The translations under genes and the position numbers were made by a program. Of a stretch of DNA of 64,000 bases, positions 18,307-26,021 are shown in pieces. The stretch is taken from NCBI GenBank assembly GCA_900473685.1, contig UCNE01000005.1:1-64000 (forward strand), given 5' to 3'. Below the pieces are notes generated by a model, which did no database searches, was not told the DNA's origin, and was given only the letters and a program-made list of their open reading frames with translations. The DNA comes from Hyphomicrobiales bacterium (GTDB taxonomy: Bacteria; Pseudomonadota; Alphaproteobacteria; Rhizobiales; Rhizobiaceae). The first letter of the stretch is position 1, and each line of letters begins with the position of its first letter.

Positions 18307-19196
18307 CGCTTAAGAACGAGACAAGATCGGCCGTACTCAGTATCGGCCGGATTTATTGCGACCTGATTTTCACCGGATTGCAGGGCATGCCGGTGCTCGG
18401 CCGCGAGATTTTTGCCGAGAACATGGATATAGCGGCCGGCGGTGGCGCCTTTATCATGGCTGCCTATTGTGCGCATGCGGGCCGCAAGACGGCGCTTCTT
18501 TCGCGCCTTGGCACCGACGCTTTGTCGATGGGGCTCGAAGGTCAGCTGGCAGCGAGCAATGTCGATTTGCGGTTCCTCGACCGCGCTGTCGATGCCGGAC
18601 CACAGGTTACTGTCGCCATTATCAACGATCAGGAGCGGGCATTTCTGTCGCGCCGCGCCGGTTCTGCGGAACCGGCGACGCTTTCAAGCGCTCTCGAATG
18701 GCCCGAAGCGCGCCACATGCACATTGCCGAATTTGCGACACTTGTCGAAATTCCGGGGCTGGTTGCAGCTGCGAAAGAAAAGGGTCTTACCGTGTCGCTC
18801 GATCCGAGCTGGGACGAAACCCTGATCTTCGGTAGGGATTTTCTGGCCAAATGCGAAGGTATCGACATCTTTTTGCCGAATGTCGAGGAGGCTGCAGCGA
18901 TCACCGGCGAGACGGAGCCGTTAAAGGCACTGGACAGGCTTGCTAAGGTGTTCCCGGTGATTGCGCTGAAAGCCGGTTCCGAGGGGGCATATCTCGCGAA
19001 CCGTGGAAATGTGCTGCACCGTGGCGCAAAGCCCGTACAGGTGATCGACACCACGGGGGCGGGCGATGCCTTCAATGCCGGCTTTATCCATAGCTGGCTC
19101 GATGGACATGACGACGAGCACTGCCTCTGCGACGCCATCGCCATGGGCACTCTTGCCGTCCAAGCAGCAGGCGGCGCGACAATTTTGAAAGGTTAG
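18303..19196 (+). CDS. PfkB-family carbohydrate kinase
   Basis: A 297-residue ribokinase-family enzyme; the ATG overlaps the ATPase stop. Motif 1 appears as AAGGGAFIMAAYCAHAGRKT, and motif 2 as DTTGAGDAFNAGFI with the catalytic Asp. The internal PNVEEAAAITGE region is typical of the KdgK/ribokinase branch. As last gene of a sugar import operon it probably phosphorylates the sugar released by the deacetylase and lyase steps. The exact sugar is unknown. Confidence 0.87.
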   Translation: MTLKNETRSAVLSIGRIYCDLIFTGLQGMPVLGREIFAENMDIAAGGGAFIMAAYCAHAGRKTALLSRLGTDALSMGLEGQLAASNVDLRFLDRAVDAGPQVTVAIINDQERAFLSRRAGSAEPATLSSALEWPEARHMHIAEFATLVEIPGLVAAAKEKGLTVSLDPSWDETLIFGRDFLAKCEGIDIFLPNVEEAAAITGETEPLKALDRLAKVFPVIALKAGSEGAYLANRGNVLHRGAKPVQVIDTTGAGDAFNAGFIHSWLDGHDDEHCLCDAIAMGTLAVQAAGGATILKG

Positions 19197-19409
19197 GTCT
19201 GTTCTCGCCGCCATCGGCGATGACAACCTCATTGAGGTGTCATTTGACACCGAGCTTCCAGCTGCGCGCCGTCAAATTTCATTGGCAACGTGTTGACTGA
19301 ATAACCCCTCGATTTGTGGACGCCATCTTTAACTGTTTTGTCGACCATAACCGATAGTGATCGCCTCCCGCTTTTCTGGTCGACCATATTGTCATCACTC
19401 CGGAAATTT

Positions 19410-20306
19410 TTACTCCGCCTTAGTCCTCAGTGCGTTCATCACCAGCGAAAAGGCTGCCGAATTCTGGCGCTTGCTCGGATAGTACAGATAATAGCCGGTG
19501 AACATCGGGCACCAGTCGTCCAAAACCCGCGTCAGAGAGCCGTCGGCGATCCCATCTTCAACGAGGTTCTCGGGGACGTACGCGATGCCGTATCCGGCTT
19601 TGGCCGCCTCGACCTGGGCGCTTGAGCTGTTGAGCGTGATCTGTCCATCGACACGGACTCTCAGCTCACGGCCGTCCTTTTCGAATTCCCAGGCGTACAG
19701 GCCGCCTGACCGGGACTGACGTGTATTGATGCACACATGGCTGACGAGGTCCTGCGGAATATCCGGGACCGGCCGATCAACGAAGTACGACGGTGCAGCA
19801 ACCGCGACTAGCCGCCAATCCGGCCCGATACGGACTGCGATCATGTCCTTGTCGAGGCTCTCACCAAGCCGAACGCCAGCGTCGAAACGCTCCTCGACAA
19901 TGTTCCTGAAGCCATTGTCGATGTTCAGCTCCACTTTTACGTCCGGATAGTCCAGCAGAAGCGGCCGCAATTTTGGCCAGACGACACTTTCGAGGGCATG
20001 GTCCGACAGTGTGATCCGTACCGTGCCCGCAGGTCTGTCACGTGCGGACCTCAAGTCATCGAGTTCACCTGCCAATTCCTGAAGACGCGGCACAAAGGCA
20101 TGGAGGAGGCGTTCGCCCGCTTCTGTTGGCGACACGTTCCGTGTCGTGCGGGTTAAAAGCCGGAAGCCCAGCCTCGCTTCCAGTTGTTTGACAGTGTGGC
20201 TCAGCGTTGACTGGGAGGTCCCCAGTTTGGCGGCTGCCTTGGTGAAACTGCGCTGTTCGGCCACCGCAATGAACGAGAGTATGTCGTTGAGGTCTTGGCG
20301 ATCCAA
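19410..20306 (-). CDS. LysR-family transcriptional regulator
   Basis: A 298-residue regulator. The winged helix at residues 1-65 has FTKAAAKLGTSQSTLSHTVK as its helix-turn-helix, and residues about 90-295 form the periplasmic-binding-protein-like effector domain. A TTG at 20304-20306 is the likely start: GGAG lies seven bases upstream and the length then fits the family; an ATG-started frame further up has a long low-complexity extension. It is divergent from the exporter gene cluster, which it probably controls. Confidence 0.88.
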   Translation of the reverse strand: MDRQDLNDILSFIAVAEQRSFTKAAAKLGTSQSTLSHTVKQLEARLGFRLLTRTTRNVSPTEAGERLLHAFVPRLQELAGELDDLRSARDRPAGTVRITLSDHALESVVWPKLRPLLLDYPDVKVELNIDNGFRNIVEERFDAGVRLGESLDKDMIAVRIGPDWRLVAVAAPSYFVDRPVPDIPQDLVSHVCINTRQSRSGGLYAWEFEKDGRELRVRVDGQITLNSSSAQVEAAKAGYGIAYVPENLVEDGIADGSLTRVLDDWCPMFTGYYLYYPSKRQNSAAFSLVMNALRTKAE

Positions 20307-20330
20307 GCTGGCACTCCACTTATGTTGAAT

Positions 20331-20350
20331 ACCGATAAGTCTATTCGGAT
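20331..20350. promoter_or_regulatory. Candidate LysR-type binding site
   Basis: ACCGATAAGTCTATTCGGAT lies in the gap between the LysR gene and the divergent exporter gene. It has dyad symmetry of the type CCGA...TCGG and a T-N11-A core, as expected of a LysR recognition site. Assignment is by pattern and position only. Confidence 0.35.
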
Positions 20351-20426
20351 TACCTAGTATTATCACGTCAGTGCCTGGCACGTATATTCCCCCTTGTCCG
20401 AAACGACGACTGGAAGAAGCAAGCCA

Positions 20427-21525
20427 ATGGCATTGAGCTATGAAGAAAAAACCGTTTGCATAGCAGGAGCCTGGGGAGCCGTCTTCTCGATGGCGCTGGC
20501 CGCCTTTGTCTTGGTCGCCTCGGAATTCATGCCCGTCAGCCTGCTTCCTCTGGTGGCCAGCGACCTCGCGATTACCGAGGGGCAGACTGGACAGGCCATC
20601 TCGATCTCCGGCGTCTTCGCCGTGTTGACCAGCCTCGTCGTGGCGCATCTGACGAGGCGGATTGATCGCCGTATCGTCGCGAGCGGATTCACGTCGCTGC
20701 TGATCGTATCAGGCGTCATCGTCGCCTTTGCGCCAAACTACCCTATCCTGATGATTGGCCGCGTCCTGCTGGGCATCGCCATCGGTGGATTCTGGTCGAT
20801 GGCGACCTCGATCGTCATGCGGCTGGTGTCCGAGCATCGGCTGGCGTGGTGCCTTCTTCCTCCTCGTGCCGATCGCTCTGCTCGCGTTGATCTGGCAATG
20901 GATAAGCCTGCCCTCCTTGCCGCCCCGGGATCGGGTTTCAAGCGGAAACGTGTTTCGTCTACTCGCCCGGCCACAGGTCGCGTTGGGAATGGGAGCAACG
21001 ATGTTGCTGTTCATGGGCCAGTTCGCGCTATTCACATATCTTCGGCCATATCTGGAGACCGCGAGCGAATTTCCCATCGAAACGCTTTCGCTGACGCTCC
21101 TGTTGATGGGGCTTGCGGGGGTCGCTGGCACTGTGGCGATCAGCAAGCTCTTGCAGACACGTCTGTTCAGCCTCCTGATCATTATACCGGCTGTAATGGC
21201 GACCCTCGCCGTCGGCATGATCCTGACGAATACGTTGCCGATACTCGTCGTGGGCATGCTGATCGCCTGGGGCTTCTTCGGCACCGCGGCCCCTGTCGGC
21301 TGGGGCACATGGGTCAGCCGCTACATCGCGGATGACGCCGAAGCCGGAGGCGGCCTCAGTGTTGCGGTCATCCAACTCGGCATTACGGCTGGTGCGGCGA
21401 TCGGCGGTTATCTGTTCGACACCGTCGGCTGGTGGGGACCGTTCATGCTTGCGGCCGCGATTCTGGCCCTGTCGTCGGTTCTCGCCGCCGCTGCGTGGCG
21501 CAATTCAAGAGGGGTAACTGCATGA
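20427..21525 (+). pseudogene. MFS exporter gene with internal deletion and frameshift
   Basis: The first part (20427 to about 20835) encodes the first four membrane segments of an NepI/YdhP-like major facilitator, ending at MRLVSE. The second part, in the next frame from about 20836 to 21525, resumes at IGWRGAFFLLVP and runs through the remaining segments to the stop. Compared with the family, roughly 40 residues between these points (segment five region) are missing. CGGCTGG occurs on both sides of the joint (about 20820-20826 and 20838-20844), which suggests deletion between short direct repeats. Unless the two parts work as separate products, the exporter is inactive. The last codons overlap the next gene (ATGA). 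Confidence 0.75.
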
Positions 21526-21992
21526 CACCGTCGTTCGTGCATCGCCGGGTGCTGTTGCTGGGCGGCCTCGCCGCCGCCGCCCATTCGCACATTGCGTTTG
21601 GTCAGCAAGACCGCGATCCAGCCAGTCAGGAGCCCACCAAGATGAAAGTCAGATTTCGGTTCGACAAGCACACGGTCGACACTACCCTCTACGACAATCC
21701 GTCGGCACGCGACTTCGCGTCCATGTTGCCGCTCGACCTCAAGATTGAAGACTATTCGAACAACGAGAAGATTGCCTATCTTCCCCGAAAGCTCATCGAG
21801 GAGGGAAGCGGTCCCTTCGCCAACGAACAGCTGGGCGATCTCTGCTATTATGCGCCATGGGGCGACGTCATCCTTTTCTACGCCGCCTACCGCTATTCCA
21901 GCGGACTTATCAGGCTCGGGCGCGTCGATGGCGGCATCGAGCCCATGCTCACCCGCGGTACCTTTCCCTTGCGCATCCAGCGCGTCGAATAA
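21522..21992 (+). CDS. Exported cyclophilin-like fold protein
   Basis: A 156-residue protein. The N-terminus has paired arginines then a hydrophobic run (HRRVLLLGGLAAAA), a Tat- or Sec-type signal ending near residue 29. The mature part matches the cyclophilin-like domain family found beside MFS and oxidoreductase genes: KIAYLPRKL, GDLCYYAPWGDVILFY and GLIRLGRVDGGIEPM near the C-terminus. Catalytic function is unknown. The gene is translationally coupled to the broken exporter gene (ATGA) and precedes an alcohol dehydrogenase gene by 15 bases. Confidence 0.75.
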   Translation: MTPSFVHRRVLLLGGLAAAAHSHIAFGQQDRDPASQEPTKMKVRFRFDKHTVDTTLYDNPSARDFASMLPLDLKIEDYSNNEKIAYLPRKLIEEGSGPFANEQLGDLCYYAPWGDVILFYAAYRYSSGLIRLGRVDGGIEPMLTRGTFPLRIQRVE

Positions 21993-22007
21993 GAGGAAGA
22001 CATCATC

Positions 22008-23024
22008 ATGCGTGCAACCGTTCTCTACAGCCCAGGCGACGTCCGTTGCGTCGAGGTCGAAGACCCGAAAATCATCGAGCCGACTGATGCGATCATAAAG
22101 CTGTCGGCCTCCTGCATTTGCGGCTCGGACCTCTGGCCATATCGCGGTCTCCAGCCCGTCAACGAACCGGCTCATATGGGCCACGAATATTGCGGCGTTG
22201 TCGTTGAAGTCGGATCGGCTGTCACGACCGTGAAGCCGGGCCAGTTCGTGGTCGGCTCATTCGTGCTCTCATGCGGCAGATGTGCCAACTGCCTCGGCGG
22301 CTGGCCGTCATCCTGCGTCAATCGTCAGTTCATGACCGGTGGACAAGCACCGCTGGCACGCATTCCTTATGCCGATGGCACACTGGTCGCGACTGTCGAA
22401 ATGCCGCCCGAAGAGCTGATCCCGAGCCTGCTCGCCGCCTCCGACGTGCTCGGCACGGGCTGGTATGCAGCCGACGCGGCGCGGGTTCAGCCAGGCTGCA
22501 CAGCCGTGGTCGTCGGTGACGGTGCGGTTGGCCTCATGGGCGTTCTCGCCGCCAAGCAACTGGGTGCCGAACGGATCATCGCCATGAGCCGGCACAAGCC
22601 CCGCCAGGAACTGGCGTTGGAATATGGCGCAACGCATATCGTCACTGAGCGCGGCGACGAAGGTGTGGCCAAGGTTCGTGAACTGACCAACGGCATCGGC
22701 GCAGACTCAGTACTCGAATGCGTCGGTACACAGGAATCGATGACGCAGGCGATCAATGCAGCTCGTCCGGGCGGCTCGATCGGCTTTGTCGGCGTTCCGC
22801 ACGGCGTGTCGCTTGATGGGCAGATGCTGTTCTTTGCCCAGAGGAACCTGATGGGTGGCCCGGCTCCCGTACGGCGCTACCTGCCGCACTTCTTCGACCT
22901 GATCCTGAGCCGCAAGATCAATCCCGGCAAGGTGTTTGATCTGGAGCTTCCGCTCGAGGATGTCGCCGAAGGTTACCGCGCAATGGACGAACGTCGCGCA
23001 ATCAAGACCCTGTTGCGCTTTTAG
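22008..23024 (+). CDS. Zinc-dependent alcohol dehydrogenase (MDR family)
   Basis: A 338-residue medium-chain dehydrogenase. The catalytic zinc cysteine is C38 in CICGSDLW, GHE near residues 57-59 follows, and a structural zinc cluster is visible in SCGRCANCLGGWPSSC. The nucleotide-binding motif VVGDGAVGLMGVLA is near residues 167-180. It oxidises or reduces an alcohol/aldehyde with NAD(P). AGAGGAAG precedes the start. The cluster with LysR, MFS, cyclophilin-like and hydrolase genes recurs in rhizobia as far as I recall, and may serve detoxification of a xenobiotic. Confidence 0.88.
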   Translation: MRATVLYSPGDVRCVEVEDPKIIEPTDAIIKLSASCICGSDLWPYRGLQPVNEPAHMGHEYCGVVVEVGSAVTTVKPGQFVVGSFVLSCGRCANCLGGWPSSCVNRQFMTGGQAPLARIPYADGTLVATVEMPPEELIPSLLAASDVLGTGWYAADAARVQPGCTAVVVGDGAVGLMGVLAAKQLGAERIIAMSRHKPRQELALEYGATHIVTERGDEGVAKVRELTNGIGADSVLECVGTQESMTQAINAARPGGSIGFVGVPHGVSLDGQMLFFAQRNLMGGPAPVRRYLPHFFDLILSRKINPGKVFDLELPLEDVAEGYRAMDERRAIKTLLRF

Positions 23025-23181
23025 TGCCTTCCGGTAACCGGCCGGACATACGCGCCGCTGCCTGCCCATACCAAACGACGTCGCCCGATATGATGTGGAC
23101 GCACAGCTTCCGCACTCGCGTCTTCGTGTCCGCGTCGGACTCAAAACGTGAACCCTATTCTGATCCCAAGGAGAAGCCGAA

Positions 23182-24243
23182 ATGACCGACCATAGTGAAG
23201 CTCGCCGTACCTTTCTCAAGCTGACCGGAGTTGGCGTTGCCGCCTTGAGCGTCGCGACGGCCGCTGGAGCACCCGCCATTGCTCAGGAAAGTGCCGAGTG
23301 GGATAAAACCTTTCCCCGAAGCGAAGCCGTCGACCACCAGAAGGTCACGTTCAAGAACCGGTACGGTGTAACGCTGTCCGGCGACCTCTACCTGCCGAAA
23401 GACCGTGCTGACGGTCGCCTCCCTGCAATTGCCGTGGGTGGCCCCTTCGGCGCGGTCAAGGAACAGTCTTCCGGTCTCTATGCGCAGACAATGGCCGAGC
23501 GCGGCTTCATTACGCTCGCTTTCGACGCTTCGTATACAGGCGAAAGCGGTGGTGAACCGCGCAATGTCGCATCACCGGATATCAACACGGAAGATTTCTG
23601 CGCAGCGGTGGACTACATCGGCCTGCGCCCTGAAGTCGACCGCGAGCGCATCGGTGTCATCGGTATCTGCGGCTGGGGCGGCATGGCCTTGAATGCCGTT
23701 GCGTCTGACAAGCGCGTCAAGGCCGTGGTTGCCAGCACGATGTACGACATGACCCGCGTGATGTCCAAGGGCTACAACGACAGCGTTACCTTGGAGCAGC
23801 GCACACAGGCTCTTGAGCAGATGAGCCGTCAGCGCTGGGCTGACGCAGAAAATGGCGGCCCCGCTTATCAGCCGGCTTACAACGTGCTCAAGGGTGGTGA
23901 AGCGCAGTTTCTTGTCGACTATCACGACTATTACAGCACGCAGCGAGGATATCACAGGCGCGCGGTCAACTCCGGCAACGCCTGGACTAAGACAACCCCA
24001 CTCTCGTTCATGAACATGCCGATCCTGTCCTATATCGCAGAGATTTCTCCGCGCCCGGTTCTGTTCATCCACGGTGAACAGGCTCACTCTCTCTACTTCG
24101 CCAAGACGGCCTTTGAAGCAGCTGCCGAGCCGAAGGAACTGGTGATCATCCCAGGTGCGAGCCACACCGACCTCTACGATAAGACAGACGTTATTCCCTT
24201 CGATAAGCTCACCGAGTTCTTCAACCAGCATCTGTCGGCGTAA
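23182..24243 (+). CDS. Tat-exported alpha/beta hydrolase
   Basis: A 353-residue hydrolase. A twin-arginine signal (EARRTFLKLTG) leads to a cleavage site near residue 34 (AIA), so the protein acts in the periplasm after folding. The fold resembles the YcjY/dienelactone hydrolase group: the nucleophile elbow is GICGWGG with Cys163 at the nucleophile place, where many relatives read GICGSGG or GICASGG, and the last histidine is in IPGASHTDLYD. Substrate unknown. It closes the LysR-associated cluster and is followed by a strong hairpin. Confidence 0.8.
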   Translation: MTDHSEARRTFLKLTGVGVAALSVATAAGAPAIAQESAEWDKTFPRSEAVDHQKVTFKNRYGVTLSGDLYLPKDRADGRLPAIAVGGPFGAVKEQSSGLYAQTMAERGFITLAFDASYTGESGGEPRNVASPDINTEDFCAAVDYIGLRPEVDRERIGVIGICGWGGMALNAVASDKRVKAVVASTMYDMTRVMSKGYNDSVTLEQRTQALEQMSRQRWADAENGGPAYQPAYNVLKGGEAQFLVDYHDYYSTQRGYHRRAVNSGNAWTKTTPLSFMNMPILSYIAEISPRPVLFIHGEQAHSLYFAKTAFEAAAEPKELVIIPGASHTDLYDKTDVIPFDKLTEFFNQHLSA

Positions 24244-24250
24244 TGCGATC

Positions 24251-24280
24251 GGGTCGGCCGGCACTCCAGACGGCCGACCC
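24251..24280 (+). terminator. Hairpin terminator after the hydrolase gene
   Basis: GGGTCGGCCG and CGGCCGACCC form a perfect 10-bp stem with a 10-base loop, eight bases after the stop codon. Downstream bases are only moderately T-rich. Confidence 0.6.
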
Positions 24281-24800
24281 TCGACTGCGCATTTCAACGC
24301 CATGGAATGACGAAGCGAATGATGAGCATATCCTGGTCTGGGCCCAGATGTCTCCGGTACCCTAACTCTTACATATGATCAAAGTCTGCTTTGCGCCGAA
24401 CTTCGACATCATCAGATAGAACTTAATGTCCGCTTTCCCTGTTGAATGTCGCCGTAGCGGACAGTCGGCACCAAATCAGTCATTCCAGCCAACGCAAGTT
24501 CCTGACACGCCTAATGAGTTTGCTACCGAGGTTTTGTAGTAATAGGGTCGTTGGTTCGATTCCCTTCAAGGCGAGTATCTCGTGGTGCACTGCCGGTATG
24601 TTGAGTTTCAGTAGGGTTTAACCAACATTCCTGTCGCGTTGAACCACCATAATTCACTCACGAGTCGGCCGAACGAGGACCTATCAATGGAAGTGGATCC
24701 CGTCGAAACACAAAATTGGATCAAATCTAGACGGCAATCAACAGCCACAACGGCGGACTTTGCACCCAACCTTGGACCAATGGCCTGATAGCCGTTTCGG
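24281..24800. other. Gene-free stretch before the IS6-family remnant
   Basis: About 520 bases with lower GC than the neighbouring genes. No reading frame here has a recognisable domain or good start. A GGTTCGATTCC string near 24554 resembles a tRNA T-arm, but flanking stems do not pair, so no tRNA is called. The stretch probably consists of decayed mobile DNA, because it runs directly into an IS fragment. Confidence 0.5.
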
Positions 24801-25183
24801 AGGCCTGACGCCGAAGCGGATCGTCACCGACAAATTGCGCTCATATGGTGCTGCAAGACGGGAAGTGATGCCCGCCGTCGAACATCGATCGCACAAGGGT
24901 TTGAACAACCGAGCCGAAAATTCTCACGTGCCGCTTCGAAAACGGGAGCGGATGATGCAGGGATTTCGATCCGTCGGCGACTTGCAGCGGTTCATATCTA
25001 TCTTTTCGGCACTCCGAAATCTCTTCGTTCCTCCGCACCAGAAAAGCTCAGGCCTCGCCATCCACATCCACCAGATCCGCACAATGGCGCAGTGGAAAGC
25101 CGTGACCGGCGCAACCGCCTGACGTCTCAGATAGACGCCTTGCTCCAACGTTGATTAAACAACGTGACATCGCCCTTTCGACA
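24801..25183 (+). mobile_element. 3' end of an IS6-family insertion sequence (left copy)
   Basis: Encodes only the C-terminal part of an IS6-family DDE transposase: LTPKRIVTDKLRSYGAARRE with the second catalytic Asp in VTDK, then NNRAENSH with the catalytic Glu, to the stop at 25122. The first about half of the gene is absent. Sequence 24801-25183 is repeated, inverted and with scattered changes, at 63161-63543, where the copy continues further 5'. The shared part ends at CTTTCGACA, which marks the IS end. The fragment cannot move by itself. Confidence 0.8.
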
Positions 25184-25759
25184 AGTACAGGCGTCGTAGC
25201 CGCCGGAAAACAACCGGCCTGCCTTCATGCCGATCACCAGCGGAATGTCGTGGACATGCGAAAGGCGTAGAGACCGGGCGATTGCGATCGCCGCCTCGGC
25301 ACATATTGCAGCGTCTTCGGCTGCGTTGTGGTGGGTGAACGTCAAACCGAGATGGCTGGCCAGGACGTTGAGTTTGTGGGATCCGAGATGTGGCCAGACC
25401 TTTTGTGCCATTTTCACCGAGCAAAGATAGGAGAGCTCCGGGTAATCCTGCTTGTAGAGATCGAGACATGAGCGCCAGACGCTAAAATCGAAGGCTGCAT
25501 TGTGGGCGATCATGGTGGCGCCGCGAAAATCGTCAGTGAACTCGTCCATCACCTCGGGAAACTCACCTGCACCCTCCACATGCTCCGGGTGGATGCCATG
25601 AATGGCAATGTTAAAGGACGAAAAGCGCATGCTCTTCGGCCGGATCAGCCGCTCTTCAATCCGCACAACACGACCATCCTCGATCCAAGCCAGTCCCACG
25701 GAGCAGGCACTGCCACGCTGTTCGTTGGCGGTTTCGAAATCAATGGCGATGGTCTTCAA
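25127..25759 (-). CDS. 3'-5' exonuclease (DnaQ-like), 3' end formed by IS DNA
   Basis: A 210-residue DEDDh exonuclease. Exo I is AIDFETAN near residues 4-11, Exo II is in IAHNAAFDFSVW, and Exo III is HHNAAEDAAICAEAA with the terminal His and Asp. It degrades DNA or RNA from 3' ends. The last about 18 residues, from CRKGDVTLFN, are encoded inside DNA shared with the IS6-family copy at 63161 onward, so the original C-terminus has been replaced when the IS landed. Relatives often continue for 100 residues or more, sometimes with a BRCT domain. The catalytic core looks whole, so activity may remain. Confidence 0.75.
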   Translation of the reverse strand: MKTIAIDFETANEQRGSACSVGLAWIEDGRVVRIEERLIRPKSMRFSSFNIAIHGIHPEHVEGAGEFPEVMDEFTDDFRGATMIAHNAAFDFSVWRSCLDLYKQDYPELSYLCSVKMAQKVWPHLGSHKLNVLASHLGLTFTHHNAAEDAAICAEAAIAIARSLRLSHVHDIPLVIGMKAGRLFSGGYDACTCRKGDVTLFNQRWSKASI

Positions 25760-25789
25760 AGCGGTGCTCCGATTGGTTTTGTTCAGCTT

Positions 25790-26005
25790 CTAGCTGGATG
25801 CGAGTGGTTTTGGATAGAGAAGCTCTCGAAATAACTGGCCTCCACCTGTCTTTCGGCGCGCGGCTGGCCAGCCAGCGAGCGCCTGCCGCGTCAGCCACAG
25901 GATCAAGCTGCCACGCCGACGATGCTCCTCCTCATGTTCCTGCCAGTTCGTCACCCGAAATTTCATCTTGGCGATGCGATCGGCATCGGGACCCCATGAG
26001 TGGCC
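25790..26005 (-). pseudogene. 5' fragment of an IS5-family transposase
   Basis: On the minus strand the translation from about 26005 reads DADRIAKMKFRVTNWQEHEE, then HRRRGSLILWLTRQALAGW and ARRKTGGGQLF. This is the N-terminal region of rhizobial IS5-family transposases (typical: K.KVTNW..YE..LRRRGSLTLW.T..AL..W.A..RTT.GGQ.RYSD). Past TGGGQLF the similarity stops and a stop follows at 25790. The catalytic domain is absent. A C-terminal fragment of the same family occurs at 41365-41770 on the other strand. Confidence 0.75.
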
Positions 26006-26021
26006 ACGATTGCTGTTAAAT

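Noticed and set aside
24551-24575. tRNA-like T-arm string GGTTCGATTCC, possible tRNA 3' end or att site
   Set aside because: The bases on both sides do not form a proper T-stem or acceptor stem, and no CCA-type end or matching repeat was found.
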